Notes: generated by a model not told the origin, from the letters alone. A DNA stretch of 64,000 bases from Anaerolineales bacterium UBA5797 (GCA_002418205.1 DIDP01000078.1:61280-125279); one strand, 5' to 3'. Positions 50,801 to 59,617 are shown, numbered from the stretch's first letter. Translations and numbers: made by a program.

Positions 50801-53742
50801 TCCTGGATGCCGAGGGGAAACCAGACGCCCTGCTTGGCGTGGTTCGCGACATCACCGAACGCAGGCAGGCCGAGCAAGCCCTGATCGCCAGCGAGGGGCA
50901 GCTCAATATCATCTTCAACACCACAACCGATATGCAAGTCCTCATGCGGGTTGAGCCTGGGAACAGACTGATCGCCGAGACAGCGAACCGATCCTACATC
51001 GAGGCGGTTAAAAAAATGTTCCCCGGCCTGGAACTTGATATTCGCGGTAAAGAACGATATGAATTGCTAAAGGGTTTTGGTCTTCCTGTCGCGGGTATCG
51101 AAATGGAAACGCTCATGTACCAGGAGGCGATCCAGACCAGGGCTCCGGTGCATTTCGCCAATAATTTTGCATCTCCCATTGGGGATAGAATGTTCCAGGT
51201 TACGATCTCGCCTGTCGTAAACCAGCAGGGAACGTGCACACATGTACTTTGGTCGGGACGCGACATCACCGAGGAAAAGTGGGCGGAGGAGACCTTGCGG
51301 CAGAATGAGGCCATATTCTCCTCCTTCCTCGAGCACAGCCCTGTGTACGTTTTTTTCAAGGATAAGAACATACGCACCCTGCGCCTCAGCAGGAACTATG
51401 AGCAGATGCTGGGCATGCCTCTCCATGAAACCATCGGAAAGTCCATGGATGAATTGTTCCCATCGCCCCTGGCCAAAAGCATGGTGGCAGATGACATGCG
51501 GATCCTGAAAGAGGGGAAACGGGTCGACATAACCGAGGAGTTGAACGGCCGGGTATATGAGACGACCAAATTCCCGATCTTCATCGACGGGCAGCCCGAA
51601 ATGTTGGCCGGTTTCACCGTGGATATCACGGAACGGAAACGGATCGAAAATGCGCTCGAAGAGAGCCAGAGACGTCTAAGCACAGCCATGCGTGCCACAA
51701 AGGTGGGAGTATGGGAATGGGACATGCGTACGAGCCAGGCGTACTGGTCAGATGAGAATTACAGACTGATGGGGTGGGAGCCGGGCGCGGTCGAGTCGAA
51801 ATACGAAAATTGGGTGAAGGCGGTCCACCCGGATGATCTCCCTGAGGCGGAGGCAAAGGTTGCCGAAGCCATGAAAAATAAAAGTGACCTGAACATCGAG
51901 TTTCGTGTGGTTTGGCCTGACGGCAGCATCCACTGGATTAACGACATTGGGAGTGTGTTGGTGGATGAGTCCGGCCAGCCGCTTGGCATGTACGGGATCC
52001 AGATGGACATCACCGAGCGGAAGAGGATGGAGGAACTGCTATTCGAAGAAAAGGAACGTGCAGAGACCACTCTTCACTCGATCGGCGACGCGGTAATTAC
52101 CGTGGATTTCAATGGGTTGGTGGAATATCTGAACCCTGTCGCAGAAAACCTGACAGGCTGGCGGATGGAAGATGCAGCCGGCCAGCCACTCAGCAGGGTA
52201 TTCAATATTATCGATGAGGCGAGCAGACAGCCAGCCATCAGCCCGGTCAAGCGTTGTCTGAAGGAGGGCAAAGTTGTGGGGCTTGCCAACCATTCCGTCC
52301 TGATCAGCCGTGATGGACAGGAATATTCCATTGACGATTCAGCCGCTCCGATTCGCAACCGCGCCGGCGATATGATCGGGGTTGTATTGGTCTTCCATGA
52401 TGTCACCGAGGAAAGACGCCTGCTGAGGAAGGTCGCTCACGATGCCATGCATGACAGCCTGACCGGCTTGGTCAACCGCCGCGAATTCGAAAAACGTCTT
52501 GAAAGGGCTTTGATCACCGCCAAGGAGCATGATATATCCCATATCATCTGCTACCTCGATCTGGACCAGTTCAAGATTGTCAATGATACAGCCGGGCATG
52601 CCGCCGGTGATGAACTGCTAAGACAGTTGTCCGGCCAGCTGGGTGGTTTATTCCGCCAGCGCGACACCTTTGCACGTCTGGGCGGGGACGAATTCGGCCT
52701 GCTGTTGGAGAACTGCCAATTGGACCAGGCGCTTGTCATCGCCAATGAGATCAGGGCCAAGATCCGCAACTACCCATTCGTTTGGGCAGGGCACGGGTTC
52801 CATGTTGGCGTAAGCATCGGCGTGGTGCCGATCACCTCGGAGAAGGAAAGCGTCAACCAATTGTTGAGCCAGGCGGATGTGGCCTGCTATTCAGCGAAGG
52901 AACTGGGCCGCGACCGCGTTTATGTCTACCATGTCGGTGACAGCGAGACGGCACAGCGGCATGACGAGATCATTCAGGCTGCCCGCATGCGCGATGCCAT
53001 CTTCCAGGATCGCTTCAGGTTGTACTGCCAGCCCATTGTGCGGGTGGCCGCGAAATCAGCAGGGATCTTTCGGTATGAGATATTGCTTCGGATGGCCGAC
53101 CACGATGGAAGGCTGGTATATCCCGGAGCATTCATCCCCTCCGCGGAACGCTACGGAGAAATGCGGGCAATCGATCGCTGGGTCATGCGCGAATCCTTCC
53201 TGACCATGGCAAAACATGATATCGAAAAGATGTTGATCAATATAAACATCTCCGGCAGTTCGCTGGATGATGAATCGCTCCCGGAATATGTGCTCGAACA
53301 ACTGGGTGAGTTTTCCATTCCGCCCGCTTACGTCTGCTTCGAAATTACCGAGACTGCCGCGATCCGTCATCTGAGCAAGGCGCAGCGATTCATTAACATC
53401 TTCAGGGCGCAGGGCGGCAGGATCGCATTGGACGATTTCGGAAGCGGGTTCTCCTCCTTTCGCTATCTGAAGACCCTGCCTGTGGACTTCATAAAGATCG
53501 ATGGAGGATTTGTCAGTGATATGTTATCCAGTCCCGGAGATCTGCTCATGGTCGAGGCGATCACCAAGATCGCACACACCCTGGGCATTGAGGTCATTGC
53601 CGAACATGCCTCCAATAATGAAATCCTCAATCGCCTGAGGGAAATGGGCGTGGATTATGCCCAGGGCTTTGGTATCGGTCTTCCAGCCCCGGTGGAGGAG
53701 GTATGGAGTAGAAAGGGAAGGGATATCCATGATCATATCTAA
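47818..53742 (+). CDS. Multi-PAS membrane GGDEF/EAL protein
   Basis: 1974 residues. An N-terminal block of about six to eight membrane helices (20-240) and a coiled coil (about 245-285) come first. Ten PAS-PAC units follow, each closing with a D(I/V)TExK-type PAC end, then a GGDEF domain (GGDEF at about 1622-1626, intact) and an EAL domain (about 1715-1965). The EAL signature reads EIL in RYEILLRM. ININIS, FEITET, DDFGSGFSS and the final GIGLP resemble active phosphodiesterases, while VIAEHA replaces VIAEGVE. It probably makes and/or degrades c-di-GMP in response to several signals. GGAG lies before the ATG. Confidence 0.93.
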   Translation: MKSNSAEGIFAFPFDVQTTRPSWSRWLWLWGAWGVICGVLAIIEQVPDIVNQVAAPISSVAFDLLGLQVILIGLWIAWKQPWSPADIMDQRKGWMLNIICTVLLVPAVGVILIDPDPWGSVWFYLTLGTMLLQIFWLSRRGLVRLAAILLTISLVIHWLGLGGLNTDLRDVGYVFVYGLIFLVGGVLVRWWFGLIMALILPLLSTILADLGVSAISPNWNAAFLYLLLLGAYAAIIALYTRALETALTITDANNVELKKVRDILSQTIEQLRGNEEQLRTVISNNPVILFVLDRNGIFKLSEGAGLERLGLKPGEVVGQSAFDLYKDHPDIVRLLEQTLAGHTSHAVLEVGPVTLDVHYSPIRNGQGAVSGAVGVATDVTERKQIQQELEDNRRRLAFLLDKSPSVIYSSKASENFEATFMSANVTNQLGYQPEEFINDPGFWMEHIHPDDAPHIAAGLEKLFVQGVHSHEYRFRHKNGQYVWMRDELTLIRDEAGEPREIIGSWIDITENKQAEAALQESRIMLKQILDTVPQSIFWKDRDSVYLGCNRVFAAAVGLTPDEIVGRTDFDLPWPRHEAEAYRADDAYVIANQAPMRHILEPLQQADGVRLWIDTTKLPLMDGHGEVYGVLGVYEDVTERSRAEQALRESEARYRHLFNGINDAVMVYDLETGRFADCNEGVTHLLGYTRDEFLALQPPDIVHPDFHQTMRTNQQMLKSGENTIIESLHCRKDGATVQVEINSRLMTYQGARMILSVVRDITERKRAERQLEESEQKYRQLIEALQEGIWVIDKDANTSFANPRMAEMLGYTVEEMQGKPLFAFMDERGTRISKRNLERRQQGIKEQHDFEFIKKDGSRIYATMETAPITDDKGNYAGAIAGVVDITERKRSEDALRESEERYRRLVETSPDAITLTDMSGTVLFCNQQAALLQGLGSAEEMIGRNAFEFVAPENAQLAIENMRKTLETGSVKNVEYVSLKVDGTRFMVDLSASVILDAEGKPDALLGVVRDITERRQAEQALIASEGQLNIIFNTTTDMQVLMRVEPGNRLIAETANRSYIEAVKKMFPGLELDIRGKERYELLKGFGLPVAGIEMETLMYQEAIQTRAPVHFANNFASPIGDRMFQVTISPVVNQQGTCTHVLWSGRDITEEKWAEETLRQNEAIFSSFLEHSPVYVFFKDKNIRTLRLSRNYEQMLGMPLHETIGKSMDELFPSPLAKSMVADDMRILKEGKRVDITEELNGRVYETTKFPIFIDGQPEMLAGFTVDITERKRIENALEESQRRLSTAMRATKVGVWEWDMRTSQAYWSDENYRLMGWEPGAVESKYENWVKAVHPDDLPEAEAKVAEAMKNKSDLNIEFRVVWPDGSIHWINDIGSVLVDESGQPLGMYGIQMDITERKRMEELLFEEKERAETTLHSIGDAVITVDFNGLVEYLNPVAENLTGWRMEDAAGQPLSRVFNIIDEASRQPAISPVKRCLKEGKVVGLANHSVLISRDGQEYSIDDSAAPIRNRAGDMIGVVLVFHDVTEERRLLRKVAHDAMHDSLTGLVNRREFEKRLERALITAKEHDISHIICYLDLDQFKIVNDTAGHAAGDELLRQLSGQLGGLFRQRDTFARLGGDEFGLLLENCQLDQALVIANEIRAKIRNYPFVWAGHGFHVGVSIGVVPITSEKESVNQLLSQADVACYSAKELGRDRVYVYHVGDSETAQRHDEIIQAARMRDAIFQDRFRLYCQPIVRVAAKSAGIFRYEILLRMADHDGRLVYPGAFIPSAERYGEMRAIDRWVMRESFLTMAKHDIEKMLININISGSSLDDESLPEYVLEQLGEFSIPPAYVCFEITETAAIRHLSKAQRFINIFRAQGGRIALDDFGSGFSSFRYLKTLPVDFIKIDGGFVSDMLSSPGDLLMVEAITKIAHTLGIEVIAEHASNNEILNRLREMGVDYAQGFGIGLPAPVEEVWSRKGRDIHDHI

Positions 53743-53770
53743 CCCCGTCTGCGTCCGCCCCATCATATTT

Positions 53771-53859
53771 GGATGCGACCCCGATCACGAAACATTGATG
53801 CGTGAAAATCCGGCGGGGATCCAACATCGCACCGGGTGAAGAATCGGACGTTGAAAAAG
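53771..53859 (+). pseudogene. ettA 3'-tail copy 7 (degraded)
   Basis: CCGATCACGAAACATTGATG, GAAAAT, CATCGC and GGACGTTGAAAA appear in the same order as in the ettA end. The frame gives CDPDHETLMRENPAG...HRTG and stop. It lies directly after the PAS-GGDEF-EAL gene. Confidence 0.55.
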
Positions 53860-53904
53860 ATGGGTTAAGGAGTACCAGACCCAGGGTCCGGTGGGAAGCG
53901 CAAA

Positions 53905-53931
53905 ACGGGATGGCGCGGCGTGCCATCCCGT
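53905..53931. terminator. Hairpin with ACGGGATGGC stem
   Basis: ACGGGATGGC (53905-53914) and GCCATCCCGT (53922-53931) with a 7-nt loop, followed by TCTTATT. It separates convergent genes. The same stem occurs at 23481-23511. Confidence 0.75.
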
Positions 53932-53952
53932 CTTATTCCATGTGGTCTCGAA

Positions 53953-54738
53953 TCAATCCAGTGACCAGATCCACGAGTTTTCGTATTCACAGACCCCATC
54001 CCCGGAATCCTGCCAGCCGTAAAAGCCGAAATAGCCGCTCTCGCGTTGTTTGCTGTAATCAAAATAGCGTCCCTGCCTCACTCCGTTCAAATAGACCGTG
54101 AAATTATCGTCCTGCACGACAAGAACAAATTGATTTGTGGCGCCGTTCTTCAGGTTGAGCGCATTCGAGGCTTTGGTGCCTGTGGGGGAGTTCTTGGAAT
54201 ACCCGAACTCGTGCAGTTCGATCGCCCAGACGGGCAGACCTGAAAGCCGCAGATAAACGAATTGATATTGTTTGCCTTTTTCGATGTTTGGCTCCGAACG
54301 GAAAACTGCCCCGCAGATCAAAATGCCGGTTGCCTCCCACGTCACATCGGATTTCAGTATGAAATTCCCTGCAGACAAGGTCTCATCAATATCGAGGAAG
54401 TTTTGGCTTGGGCCTCTCATTTTGATCGCAAGCGGGGAATTTTGCCGCCATGCAAGCTGTCCGTCTTTATAGGGAATGTCCGAGTCGCTTAACAAGTTGT
54501 CCAGTTCGTCCAACACATCTGCGGCAGATTGCGTTGCCATGACCGCGGCTGTTGCGGCGGCATCCGGCGTGGAGGTGGGCGGCAATGTCGCGGTGGCTGT
54601 TGGCAGGGGCGTGGCTGTCGGCGCGGGTGTGTTCGAAGGCACGGGAGTCGCGGTTGGTTCAGGCGCAGTCCCGGGTACGGCGCAGGCGAGCGCGGCGATC
54701 ATCAAAACGAGTAATGCAGTATAGGGATGGTGTTTCAT
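53953..54738 (-). CDS. Lipoprotein with concanavalin-like (DUF1080/LamG-type) domain
   Basis: 261 residues. A lipoprotein signal with LACAVPG lipobox is followed by a Pro/Thr-rich stalk (PTATPVPSNTPAPTATPLPT...). A beta-rich domain then carries FILKSDVTWEATGILICGAVFRSE, YQFVYLRLSG, NQFVLVVQDDNFTVYLNG and SGYFGFYGWQDSGDGVCEYEN, typical of laminin-G/DUF1080 carbohydrate-binding jelly rolls. It is probably surface-exposed and glycan-binding. ATG 54738 has GAGGAGG upstream. Confidence 0.8.
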   Translation of the reverse strand: MKHHPYTALLVLMIAALACAVPGTAPEPTATPVPSNTPAPTATPLPTATATLPPTSTPDAAATAAVMATQSAADVLDELDNLLSDSDIPYKDGQLAWRQNSPLAIKMRGPSQNFLDIDETLSAGNFILKSDVTWEATGILICGAVFRSEPNIEKGKQYQFVYLRLSGLPVWAIELHEFGYSKNSPTGTKASNALNLKNGATNQFVLVVQDDNFTVYLNGVRQGRYFDYSKQRESGYFGFYGWQDSGDGVCEYENSWIWSLD

Positions 54739-54852
54739 GGCAAATCCTCCTCTACAAACATTCATCAGAATCCCCCATCCGCGATGGGACGATGAAGTTT
54801 ATCCCATCTTACTCAATTTCCCCACCCAATACAACCGTTGGATGTCACGACC

Positions 54853-56499
54853 TCACGACCGAATATCCTCTTCCATCAGCAGAAAATCCCCATCGTTCAG
54901 CATTCCATCCATGATCGCCCGGATCGCGGGAGACGACAGCAACTCCTCCAGGGCAAACGACCTCAACCTCGTCTGGGTGGTTCTCACGGAGGGTTTGAGA
55001 AAATCGCCAAACGGCAGGGAGGTTCGATACAGTTGATAATATAAGAACCGCCGCGCGTTGCGTTTGAAATCTGGGGGCACTTCGATCTTTTCCACATTCA
55101 AAAATCCCTCGAGTTCGTTTCGATATGCCTCGATGCTCTGCGGGAAGAACACGGTGGGATATTGCGTAAAACGCGCCCTGCCCGCGCATAACACCGCCGC
55201 GCCCATGATGGATGCCTCCAGACCGATGGTCGAATTGTAGATCATCACGAACTTGGATTTCTGGATCAACTCGTAGGAGCTCAACGTCTCGTTTGGATTC
55301 ACAAAGACGACATTCGGTTCTTTCCGGACCGCGTGCCTGTCCACCCAACCCTGGACCGTCTCGCGGCTGGATTTTCGCACGCGCAATTCATCGGGATGCG
55401 CGCGGATGACGAACAGCGTTTCGCGGTGGGACTTGATGACTCCCAGTACCAGATCCAGCCACTGGAACATATCCTCGAACACCGTGTTGGCGTGCGGCTG
55501 GCTGGTATCGAAGATGACGTTGGTAAAAACCGGCACGATCTGTTTGAAGCCTGAAGCTTTCTGCAAAAATGACTCGTCGAGTCCCTTCATGTCCGCCCAG
55601 AATTTGATGCCCGCCATCGTGAAATCACCCTGGAAGCGTTTGGCAAGATAGGCGTCGAGTCTGGCATTCTGCTCATTGTTCAGTTCGAATTCATCCGGGA
55701 TGTGGATCGGATAGGCGGTCGCTTCGCCATCGGTGAAATAGGCGGAGGCGGGCTGCAGTCCCACCTCGTGGGTGATGACGCGGATGCCACGTTGTTGGGC
55801 GATAAAACGGGCAGTCGCTTCGGGGAAGAATTGCCCGTTGAACACGACCACAGCCCTCGGCTGGGTCCGATCGAGGAAGTCCGAAAATTTGCGCGCCACA
55901 TTCCACGCGGACAAAATATACTCGCGCAGGAGGTAGCGCGTGTTCTCATCGTCCTCCAGATGATGGATGCGCAGGACCCAGCGCAAGCCGGGCAGGCAAA
56001 GCGGACCGAGAGGAATATCCCGCCATTGGAATTCCATCAATTCAGGAACGCTCAACCGCCCGGTTGATTTTGCCAATTGCGGGTCACGTTCATACCCAAA
56101 CCATTCAACTCCCGGCCTCTGCCCATCTGTACTTTTGTGCCTCTGCACCTCTGTATACAACGTCCGCGATTGATATACACACGAACTGCATGGCATCTCC
56201 TTGTATGGATCATCCCGATTCGTCCCCAACACGCATTTGCTCATGCCGGAATTGCAGGCGAAATACGCAACGGGGACTCCCTTCAAACGCAGCGCCCAGG
56301 AAGCCAGCAGATGAAATCCGCTGTTCCACGAGAGATCGTCGATGCCGGTGGATGCTTTGAAGAAGACGACGGGCGCGCCGGACGGTTGAGGCTGCCTGCG
56401 GGCGACCTCCCGCGCAACCGACGCGACCTTGAGATTATTGAGCCTGCGGACCAGTCCGCGTTTGAGGCGTTGGGTATAAAGTTCGTTAAGGGTTTTCAT
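54853..56499 (-). CDS. Capsule-type polysaccharide biosynthesis protein (putative glycosyltransferase)
   Basis: 548 residues with a GT-B-like layout. The first half has VVFFKASTGIDDLSWNSGFHLLASWALRLKGVPVAYF and a Cys cluster (CNSGMSKC, CSSC). The second half has TLFVIRAHPDELR, VNPNETLSSYELIQKSKFVMIYNSTIGLEASIMGAAVLCAG, as in capsule KpsC/KpsS-type and CDP-glycerol-type transferases. Donor and acceptor are unknown. Its start overlaps the sulfotransferase stop, so the two are coupled, at the end of the surface-glycan operon. Confidence 0.75.
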   Translation of the reverse strand: MKTLNELYTQRLKRGLVRRLNNLKVASVAREVARRQPQPSGAPVVFFKASTGIDDLSWNSGFHLLASWALRLKGVPVAYFACNSGMSKCVLGTNRDDPYKEMPCSSCVYQSRTLYTEVQRHKSTDGQRPGVEWFGYERDPQLAKSTGRLSVPELMEFQWRDIPLGPLCLPGLRWVLRIHHLEDDENTRYLLREYILSAWNVARKFSDFLDRTQPRAVVVFNGQFFPEATARFIAQQRGIRVITHEVGLQPASAYFTDGEATAYPIHIPDEFELNNEQNARLDAYLAKRFQGDFTMAGIKFWADMKGLDESFLQKASGFKQIVPVFTNVIFDTSQPHANTVFEDMFQWLDLVLGVIKSHRETLFVIRAHPDELRVRKSSRETVQGWVDRHAVRKEPNVVFVNPNETLSSYELIQKSKFVMIYNSTIGLEASIMGAAVLCAGRARFTQYPTVFFPQSIEAYRNELEGFLNVEKIEVPPDFKRNARRFLYYQLYRTSLPFGDFLKPSVRTTQTRLRSFALEELLSSPAIRAIMDGMLNDGDFLLMEEDIRS

Positions 56500-57353
56500 T
56501 ACCAGTCGTTATCCTTCTCATATCCCAATCTAACCAACAAATCTCCCGCCACATCTTTGAATAACTTCTTGTGCTCCTCGCCGAAGTGATCGACCCAGCC
56601 GCCGGTCTTCCCCGAGCGGAAGGTGTGACTCTTGCGCGGCTGGATCGCTTCAACCAGTACGGACATTGCCTCCGCGCGCGGCATGGGGATTTGGTATCCG
56701 GTCTTTTCCACTTCATCGAGCATGGAGTGGAGCGCGGCGTCGCGGTTGTTGATCAGGTCCTCGAAGCGGAGGCACAATACGTTCCTCTGCCCGAACCATT
56801 GGAAGACGCCCTCATAGCGTTCCTTCACGCTGACCATCTTCAGGCCAGCCTGGTCGATGCCGGTGATCGCCACTTTGAGCCGCTCGCCGAAATCGGGCAG
56901 GGACTTGTAATGCTCGTGCATCCCATGTTCCTCGTGCATGTCGGTCGCGAAGAAGACCTGCGAGACGAGCATATCCCTGGGATCGCGATAGATGAAATAG
57001 TTCACGCGCCCGGCTGAGGTCAGGAAGGAGGCGTTTTCGGGTGTGGCATCCACATATCCCCAGCCGATCACGCCGCGCGGGATTCGTCTCAGGTCTGCAA
57101 GAATTTCATCCGCTTCGCGCCTGCCGCCTCCCGCCTGGATCGTCCTGACAGGTTCCGCATCCACATAGCGATACGGCATGATTCGGGTGAAGCCGTTCAA
57201 TATCTGCAGCAGCAAATGCGAGCCGCTCTTTGGTTTGGCGTTGCCAAAGACGGGAGGGACATCTTCGAAGGAAAACCGTCTCCAACGCAGGATGGCTTGA
57301 GCGGTCTTGCCATACGGACGCGCCACGCGGCGAATGTTTTGCAGCAAGCTCAT
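56499..57353 (-). CDS. PAPS-dependent sulfotransferase
   Basis: About 284 residues. The 5'-phosphosulfate loop is FGNAKPKSGSHLL, the 3'-phosphate motif YRDPRDMLVSQ, and near the C-terminus RSGKTGGWVDHF is a variant of the RKGxxGDWKxxF motif. It transfers sulfate from PAPS to a glycan or lipid. The PAPS supplier, a Sat-CysC fusion, is encoded at the head of the same cluster. An upstream GTG 4 codons earlier is an alternative start. Confidence 0.87.
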   Translation of the reverse strand: MSLLQNIRRVARPYGKTAQAILRWRRFSFEDVPPVFGNAKPKSGSHLLLQILNGFTRIMPYRYVDAEPVRTIQAGGGRREADEILADLRRIPRGVIGWGYVDATPENASFLTSAGRVNYFIYRDPRDMLVSQVFFATDMHEEHGMHEHYKSLPDFGERLKVAITGIDQAGLKMVSVKERYEGVFQWFGQRNVLCLRFEDLINNRDAALHSMLDEVEKTGYQIPMPRAEAMSVLVEAIQPRKSHTFRSGKTGGWVDHFGEEHKKLFKDVAGDLLVRLGYEKDNDW

Positions 57354-57380
57354 TCGATCACCCACAAGAACCGCGCACCA

Positions 57381-58265
57381 CTAATCCTCACCGCTCACGC
57401 GGCGTAATTTCTTCATAGAAGACTTTTCGGATTCATACACTTTCTTTACACCGTCGCCGAGCGAAGCCTCGGTCACGCGGATATATTTGACGAGCCGCTC
57501 GAAACCGCCGGGCTCCACCGAGGCTGCCTGGTCGCTGCCCCACATGGCGCGGTCGAGGGTGAGATGCCGCTCCACCATGCAGGCGCCGAACGCGACCGCG
57601 ATCGCCGAGGGCACGAGTCCCACTTCATGACCGGAGTAACCGATGGGAATGTTCGGGAATTCGTTCCGTAGTGTGGAAACCATTTTCAGGTTCAATTCCT
57701 CAGGCTCGCACGGATAGGTGCTGGTGCAGTGCATCAGCAGGAGTTCCTTTTCTCCGGCAATGCTCACGCCTTTTTTGATCTGTTCCATCGTGGACATGCC
57801 CGAGGACAGGATCAGGGGTTTGCCGCTGGCACGGGCTTTGCGGATCAGGTTGAAGTCCGTGAGCGAGGCGGATGGAATCTTGTAGGCAGGCGTGTCGAAC
57901 TTTTCCATGAAATCCACCGAAGGCTCGTCCCACACGGAGACCATCCATGCGATCTTTTTCCCGCGGCAATACCTGTCGATCTCTCGGTATTGCTCCTCGT
58001 TGAATTCAACCTTGAAGCGATAATCGAGATACGTGATGTAACCCCACGGCGTCTCGCGCATTTGGTTCTGCTGTTCAGGCGGCGTGGCAACCTCGGGCGT
58101 GCGCTTCTGAAATTTGACCGCATCCGCTCCGGCATGCACCGCGGCATCGATCATCTGTTTGGCGATCTCGAGATCACCGTTGTGGTTGATGCCGATCTCT
58201 GCAATGACGAAGGTGGGATGACCATCGCCCACCAGTTTGTTCCCGATCTTTATCTCACGAGTCAT
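57381..58265 (-). CDS. neuB: Nonulosonic acid (N-acetylneuraminate-type) synthase, NeuB family
   Basis: 294 residues, TIM barrel condensing phosphoenolpyruvate with an N-acyl hexosamine. FVIAEIGINHNGDLEIAKQMI, ADAVKFQKRTP, YKIPSASLTDFNLI, MHCTSTYPCEPEELNL, IGYSGHEVGL and VERHLTLDRAMWGSDQAAS are classic. The C-terminal SAF (antifreeze-like) domain present in most NeuB proteins is absent, which may affect specificity or oligomerisation. It could make sialic, legionaminic or pseudaminic acid; sequence alone does not say. Confidence 0.9.
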   Translation of the reverse strand: MTREIKIGNKLVGDGHPTFVIAEIGINHNGDLEIAKQMIDAAVHAGADAVKFQKRTPEVATPPEQQNQMRETPWGYITYLDYRFKVEFNEEQYREIDRYCRGKKIAWMVSVWDEPSVDFMEKFDTPAYKIPSASLTDFNLIRKARASGKPLILSSGMSTMEQIKKGVSIAGEKELLLMHCTSTYPCEPEELNLKMVSTLRNEFPNIPIGYSGHEVGLVPSAIAVAFGACMVERHLTLDRAMWGSDQAASVEPGGFERLVKYIRVTEASLGDGVKKVYESEKSSMKKLRRVSGED

Positions 58266-58281
58266 TTGTTCTCCTTAGGTC

Positions 58282-58345
58282 ATGTCCTTGCGAGGGCGGT
58301 ATTCCTTCGCCGAAGCAATCTCCTGACAATTTGGAGATTGCTTCA
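58282..58345. repeat. REP-like inverted repeat with GAAGCAATCTCC core
   Basis: GAAGCAATCTCC (58312-58323) and GGAGATTGCTTC (58333-58344) with a 9-nt loop. The flank GTCCTTGCGAGG recalls the 28811-28896 element. It separates the neuB and neuA-like genes. Confidence 0.72.
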
Positions 58346-58377
58346 CCCGCTCACTTCGTTCGGGGTTCGCATAAACA

Positions 58378-59604
58378 TCAACTAATATTTTTCAAAATCA
58401 ATTCACACAACTCCCGCACCGCGCCGTGCCCCCCGGGCTTGCTCAACACAAAGTCCGCGGCTTGCAGGACTTCCGGATACGCGTCCGCCACCGCCACAGA
58501 CCAGCCTGCGATCTCGAAACACGGCAGGTCGTTGACGTCATTGCCGACATAGACAACGTTCTCCGCTTTGACATTTTTCTGCTCAAGGATTTCACGCATC
58601 GCGCGCCCCTTGTCCTGCAGACCGATCCCCTGGACCGCCTCCACCTTCATCTTTTTCGCGCGCGCCGACACAACCGGGTTCGGCTCCGAGGAAAGGATGA
58701 GCACCTCGATACCTCGCTCGCGCAGTTCCCCGAACTTGATGCTGTCGCTGCGCGAAGCCGCGACGGATTCCGTGCCATCCTGGTCGGTCCAGACGCGGTT
58801 ATCGGTGAACACGCCATCGAAATCGCAGATCACCAGCTCGATCTGCCGCGGCATGGGTCGGCGGAGTCGCTGATCGGGTGTGACCATGTCCAGCCCGCCC
58901 TGATGGACCAATGCTTCGTATTTTGCCCAATCGGCGGGTGTGTCGATATCCACGGTGTAGTGCGGATCGATGACCAGCGGATAGATGATATCGCCCGTGA
59001 GGGAGTTTTTACGCGCGATCGTCGTCGTGCGGATGGCGTCGATATGTCCGGTCTGCCAGTAGACCGGCGGCAGGATCTGGCGCGGCGCGTTATACGGTTC
59101 CTTGACCCCTTCCACCTCGAGCAAAGGACTCATGGGTGAATCGTAACCATTGAAACGCCACATCTTGAAGGGGTTCTGCCCGGCCGGGACGATCCCTCGC
59201 ACGCAATCAGCCTCGGGATGTTCGACCAGAATTTTCACCGCGCTGTCCACGCAATCCACCGGGCGGAGGGGCGAGGTGGGGCGCAGTTGAACGACGATCT
59301 CCGGTTTATAGCCTTCGATATCCTCCAGCCATTTCAACGCATGTTCAAAGACCGGCAGATCGGTCGTGCGGTCCTGGGCGAGTTCGGCAGGTCGTAGAAA
59401 AGGGACCTCCGCGCCGAATTCACGTGCGACCGCCGCGATCTCCTCATCGTCCGTCGAGACGATGACGCGCGAGACGCTTTTTGCCTGCAAGCCAGCCGCG
59501 ATGCTCCACGCGATCAAAGGATAGCCTGCAAAGGGCTTGATGTTCTTGCGCGGGATTCCCTTCGAGCCGCCGCGTGCCGGGATGAGGGCGAGGATCTCGG
59601 TCAT
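58378..59604 (-). CDS. neuA: CMP-nonulosonate cytidylyltransferase fused to KdsC-like HAD phosphatase
   Basis: 408 residues. Residues 1-225 are a NeuA-type cytidylyltransferase: LALIPARGGSKGIPRKNIKPFAGYPLIAW, RPTSPLRP, QTGHIDAIR. The rest is a HAD phosphatase like KdsC (ICDFDGVFTDNRV, LSSEPNPVV, VYVGNDVNDLPCF, KPGGHGAVREL). The fusion would dephosphorylate the sugar-acid 9-phosphate and activate it with CTP. A start six codons earlier is possible; neither has a clear ribosome site because a dispersed repeat lies upstream. Confidence 0.9.
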   Translation of the reverse strand: MTEILALIPARGGSKGIPRKNIKPFAGYPLIAWSIAAGLQAKSVSRVIVSTDDEEIAAVAREFGAEVPFLRPAELAQDRTTDLPVFEHALKWLEDIEGYKPEIVVQLRPTSPLRPVDCVDSAVKILVEHPEADCVRGIVPAGQNPFKMWRFNGYDSPMSPLLEVEGVKEPYNAPRQILPPVYWQTGHIDAIRTTTIARKNSLTGDIIYPLVIDPHYTVDIDTPADWAKYEALVHQGGLDMVTPDQRLRRPMPRQIELVICDFDGVFTDNRVWTDQDGTESVAASRSDSIKFGELRERGIEVLILSSEPNPVVSARAKKMKVEAVQGIGLQDKGRAMREILEQKNVKAENVVYVGNDVNDLPCFEIAGWSVAVADAYPEVLQAADFVLSKPGGHGAVRELCELILKNIS

Positions 59605-59617
59605 AGTTAGATCATTG

